From Hymenobacter latericoloratus (lineage in GTDB: Bacteria; Bacteroidota; Bacteroidia; Cytophagales; Hymenobacteraceae), in assembly GCF_014199535.1 (NCBI RefSeq), contig NZ_JACHNV010000011.1, forward strand, positions 1-64,000: DNA of 64,000 bases, read 5' to 3'. This document shows, one piece after another, positions 62,505 through 64,000 of the stretch. Both the position numbers and the translations under genes were made by a program. Below the pieces are notes generated by a model. That model made no database searches. It was not told the origin of the DNA and worked only from the letters and a program-made list of their open reading frames with translations. Within the stretch, counting starts at the first letter, position 1. The number at the start of each line of letters is the position of its first letter.

Positions 62505-62576
62505 ATGAACAACGAACCCGATGATTGCTGCGCCGACGGCACCTGCTGCGGCAATAATACGTTCGGTTGCTGCTAA
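62505..62576 (+). CDS. Cys-rich micropeptide (23 aa) next to the mercury genes
   Basis: It starts MNNEPDDCCADGTCC and ends TFGCC. It has six Cys as three CC pairs in 23 residues, plus acidic residues, like a metallothionein fragment. It lies 112 bp upstream of the ArsR gene on the same strand. The pattern and place suggest metal binding, mercury or zinc. An open frame this short can arise by chance, but three CC pairs are unlikely to. Confidence 0.45.
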   Translation: MNNEPDDCCADGTCCGNNTFGCC

Positions 62577-62643
62577 GCCATCCGATGTGTTGATAAGAAA
62601 GGAGTAGGCGACTTCTGCTCTCTTTTTATTACTTATTTTAGCG

Positions 62644-62672
62644 TTTGCTTTAATAAGAAAACAGTAACTTAG
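62644..62672 (+). promoter_or_regulatory. Promoter of the arsR-merTP operon
   Basis: TTTG (62644-62647), 17 nt, TAACTTAG (62665-62672, one off TAnnTTTG) lie 15 bp before the arsR ATG. The AT-rich spacer (CTTTAATAAGAAAACAG) is a likely site for autorepression by ArsR. Confidence 0.5.
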
Positions 62673-62687
62673 CGAAAAAATAGCGTT

Positions 62688-63059
62688 ATGGCCACTTCCT
62701 GCATTCGGGTCTTTGCTGATGCCGCGCACATTGAACACGGCAAGCAACGGCTGGCCGCGGCCGCGCCGGGCTTGGAATCCATCGCGGCGGTGCTGGCCCT
62801 GGCCGGCAACGAGGTGCGCCTGAAGATGCTGTTCCTGCTGCTCGACCAGCAGCAACTCTGCGTGTGTGACTTGGCCGACGTGCTGCAGATGAATGTGTCG
62901 GCCATTTCCCAGCACCTGCGCAAGCTCAAGGACGGCGGCGTGGTGCAGGCGCGTAAAGTCGGCCAGACCGTGTTCTATACGTTGACGCCCGCCCTGCGGC
63001 CCTTGGTGGAGCCCCTGCTGGCTTCTGTTTCAATCCCTCTTACTGCCTCTGTATCATGA
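62688..63059 (+). CDS. ArsR/SmtB-family metal-responsive repressor (123 aa)
   Basis: The winged-helix core reads LALAGNEVRLKMLFLLLDQQ, then QLCVCDLADVLQMNVSAISQ and VQARKVGQTVFYTLT. CVCD in the DNA-recognition helix region is the classic metal-sensing site of ArsR-type proteins. Metal binding releases DNA. The stop overlaps the next gene's ATG (ATGA), so it is coupled to merTP. The metal cannot be read from the motif, but the merTP neighbour points to mercury. Confidence 0.88.
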   Translation: MATSCIRVFADAAHIEHGKQRLAAAAPGLESIAAVLALAGNEVRLKMLFLLLDQQQLCVCDLADVLQMNVSAISQHLRKLKDGGVVQARKVGQTVFYTLTPALRPLVEPLLASVSIPLTASVS

Positions 63060-63682
63060 AACAACCTGCTTCGACTTCCACCAAGTCCTTGGCGGGAACC
63101 GGCCTGCTGGCGGCGCTGGCGGCCTCGCTGTGCTGCATTACCCCGTTGCTGGCAATTGTCGGCGGTCTGGGCGGCGTGGTCTCAACCTTTTCGTGGCTGG
63201 AGCCCCTGCGTCCCTACCTGGTGGCGCTGACGTTGGGGGTGCTGGGCTTCGCCTGGTATCAACAGCTGCGGCACCGCCCCGCCGCCGCCGCTGACTGCGG
63301 CTGCACTGTGCCAGCCAAGCCCTCCCCGATGCAGTCGCGGGGCTTTCTGGGCGTTATCACCGCGCTGGCCGGGTTGTTATTGGCCTTCCCTTACTACGGC
63401 GCCCAATTCTACCCGTCGGCTACGCCCAAACCGGTGGTGGCCATCAGCGCGGCCCTTTGGCAGACCAGTTCTTACCGCATTGGGGGCATGACGTGCGAGG
63501 CTTGCGCCCGCCACGTAGAGCACGACGTGCAGCAGCTGCCGGGCGTGCAGAGCGTGCAGGTGTCGTATGAACGGGGCACGGCCCAAGTGCGCTTCAATGC
63601 CGCCGTCACGTCCGTGGCCCAAGTGGAGCAGGCCATTATCGGCACCGGCTATTCGGTGCTGAATCCCACATCTTCCCGTTAA
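63056..63682 (+). CDS. merTP: Mercuric transport fusion protein MerTP (208 aa)
   Basis: MerT part: membrane helices with AALAASLCCITPLLAIVGGL (a CC pair in the first helix, as in MerT), then YLVALTLGVLGFAWYQQL and a third helix (GFLGVITALAGLLLAFPYYG). MerP part: a C-terminal HMA domain with GGMTCEACARHVEHDVQQLP near residue 143. The fusion carries Hg(II) from outside to a cytosolic mercuric reductase. I see no merA before the window ends. The gene is coupled to arsR. Confidence 0.9.
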   Translation: MKQPASTSTKSLAGTGLLAALAASLCCITPLLAIVGGLGGVVSTFSWLEPLRPYLVALTLGVLGFAWYQQLRHRPAAAADCGCTVPAKPSPMQSRGFLGVITALAGLLLAFPYYGAQFYPSATPKPVVAISAALWQTSSYRIGGMTCEACARHVEHDVQQLPGVQSVQVSYERGTAQVRFNAAVTSVAQVEQAIIGTGYSVLNPTSSR

Positions 63683-63693
63683 GTGTTTCGATT

Positions 63694-63942
63694 ATGATTC
63701 CCCTCACGTCCGACACTCCCCCGCTCCCCGTCACGCTGACCTCCGTGCTCACTTGCCCGGTGTGCCAGCGCCAGCAAGCCGAGCAGATGCCCACCGATGC
63801 CTGTCAGTACTTCTACGAGTGCCCGGGCTGTCACACGGTGCTCAAGCCATTAACCGGCGACTGCTGCGTGTACTGCTCCTACGGCACAGTGCCCTGCCCC
63901 CCTGTTCAGGTGCAGGGTAATGGCGCGTGCGGCTGTTGCTAA
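63694..63942 (+). CDS. GDCCVxC-domain protein (82 aa)
   Basis: It starts MIPLTSDTPPLPVTLTSVLT and has two Cys pairs, LTCPVCQRQQAEQMP and YECPGCHTVLKPLTGDCCVY, then CSYGTVPCPP and GACGCC. The GDCCVxC motif defines a small zinc-ribbon-like family common in mercury and other metal clusters. It follows merTP by 11 bp. The ten Cys suggest zinc or mercury binding. Its role is not established. Confidence 0.82.
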   Translation: MIPLTSDTPPLPVTLTSVLTCPVCQRQQAEQMPTDACQYFYECPGCHTVLKPLTGDCCVYCSYGTVPCPPVQVQGNGACGCC

Positions 63943-64000
63943 CTACCTGCAGCGGTTTCTTTCGCGCTTTGCTGCTGCTACGCGGCCCCTTATGCGGGCT

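Overview
The window looks like part of a large conjugative plasmid from a Bacteroidota bacterium, most likely a Hymenobacter-like cytophagale. This is inferred from several things: the high GC content, the CTnDOT-type transfer proteins (TraF, G, J, K, M, N, O), a BfmA/BtgA plus DUF5712-type mobilisation pair, and several promoters with the Bacteroidota -7 box TAnnTTTG. It also has an iteron-type Rep_3 initiator with its origin and a ParA system. I saw no rRNA, tRNA, CRISPR array or transposase.

Layout. 0-3 kb: small genes, then a hipBA-like module whose hipA is frameshifted. 3-6.1 kb: rep, an iteron origin, a ParB-like partner and parA. 6.1-7 kb: an 885-bp non-coding block full of CAGAA repeats with a candidate oriT-like inverted repeat. 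7-12.6 kb: mobilisation protein, relaxase, VirD4-type coupling protein, and a VbhA-like antitoxin with a Fic protein. 12.6-16.9 kb: a CBASS anti-phage island. It holds a patatin effector (CapV-like), a CD-NTase whose C-terminus looks like an E2 (ubiquitin-conjugating-like) domain in the same polypeptide, a small tail-anchored protein and a DUF3892 protein. A CapH/CapP-like repressor/protease pair is divergent to it. 16.9-23.7 kb: a type III restriction-modification operon preceded by three extra genes, the first an HTH-ImmA/IrrE protein. 23.9-25 kb: a tyrosine recombinase beside a 33-bp recombination-site-like inverted repeat.

26.7-44.6 kb is a copper (possibly copper/silver) resistance island. 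The minus strand carries a CusCBA-type RND efflux system, a CopZ-like HMA protein, a CopD-like membrane protein, a Cys-rich four-helix copper-storage-type protein, DUF305 and heavy-metal-binding-domain proteins, and an HMA-AraC regulator. The plus strand carries the P1B-type ATPase CopA, a cupredoxin, a second HMA-AraC regulator, a second DUF305 lipoprotein and a second DUF6122 protein. A shared motif (ATTATGCAAG with a half-site 21 bp downstream) lies upstream of copA and of the second DUF305 gene and probably binds the AraC-type regulators.

44.7-46.5 kb: an intact hipBA module with four evenly built operators. 47.5-57.6 kb: the tra operon on the minus strand, flanked by two paralogous small genes in opposite orientation. 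57.8-62.4 kb: accessory genes including a large Toprim-domain protein. 62.5-64 kb: the start of a mercury module (Cys-rich micropeptide, ArsR-type regulator, MerTP, GDCCVxC protein) that runs to the window end.

The strongest candidate for something new is the CBASS island, because of the apparent CD-NTase-E2 fusion and the two extra genes. All family names come from reading motifs in the translations, not from database searches.
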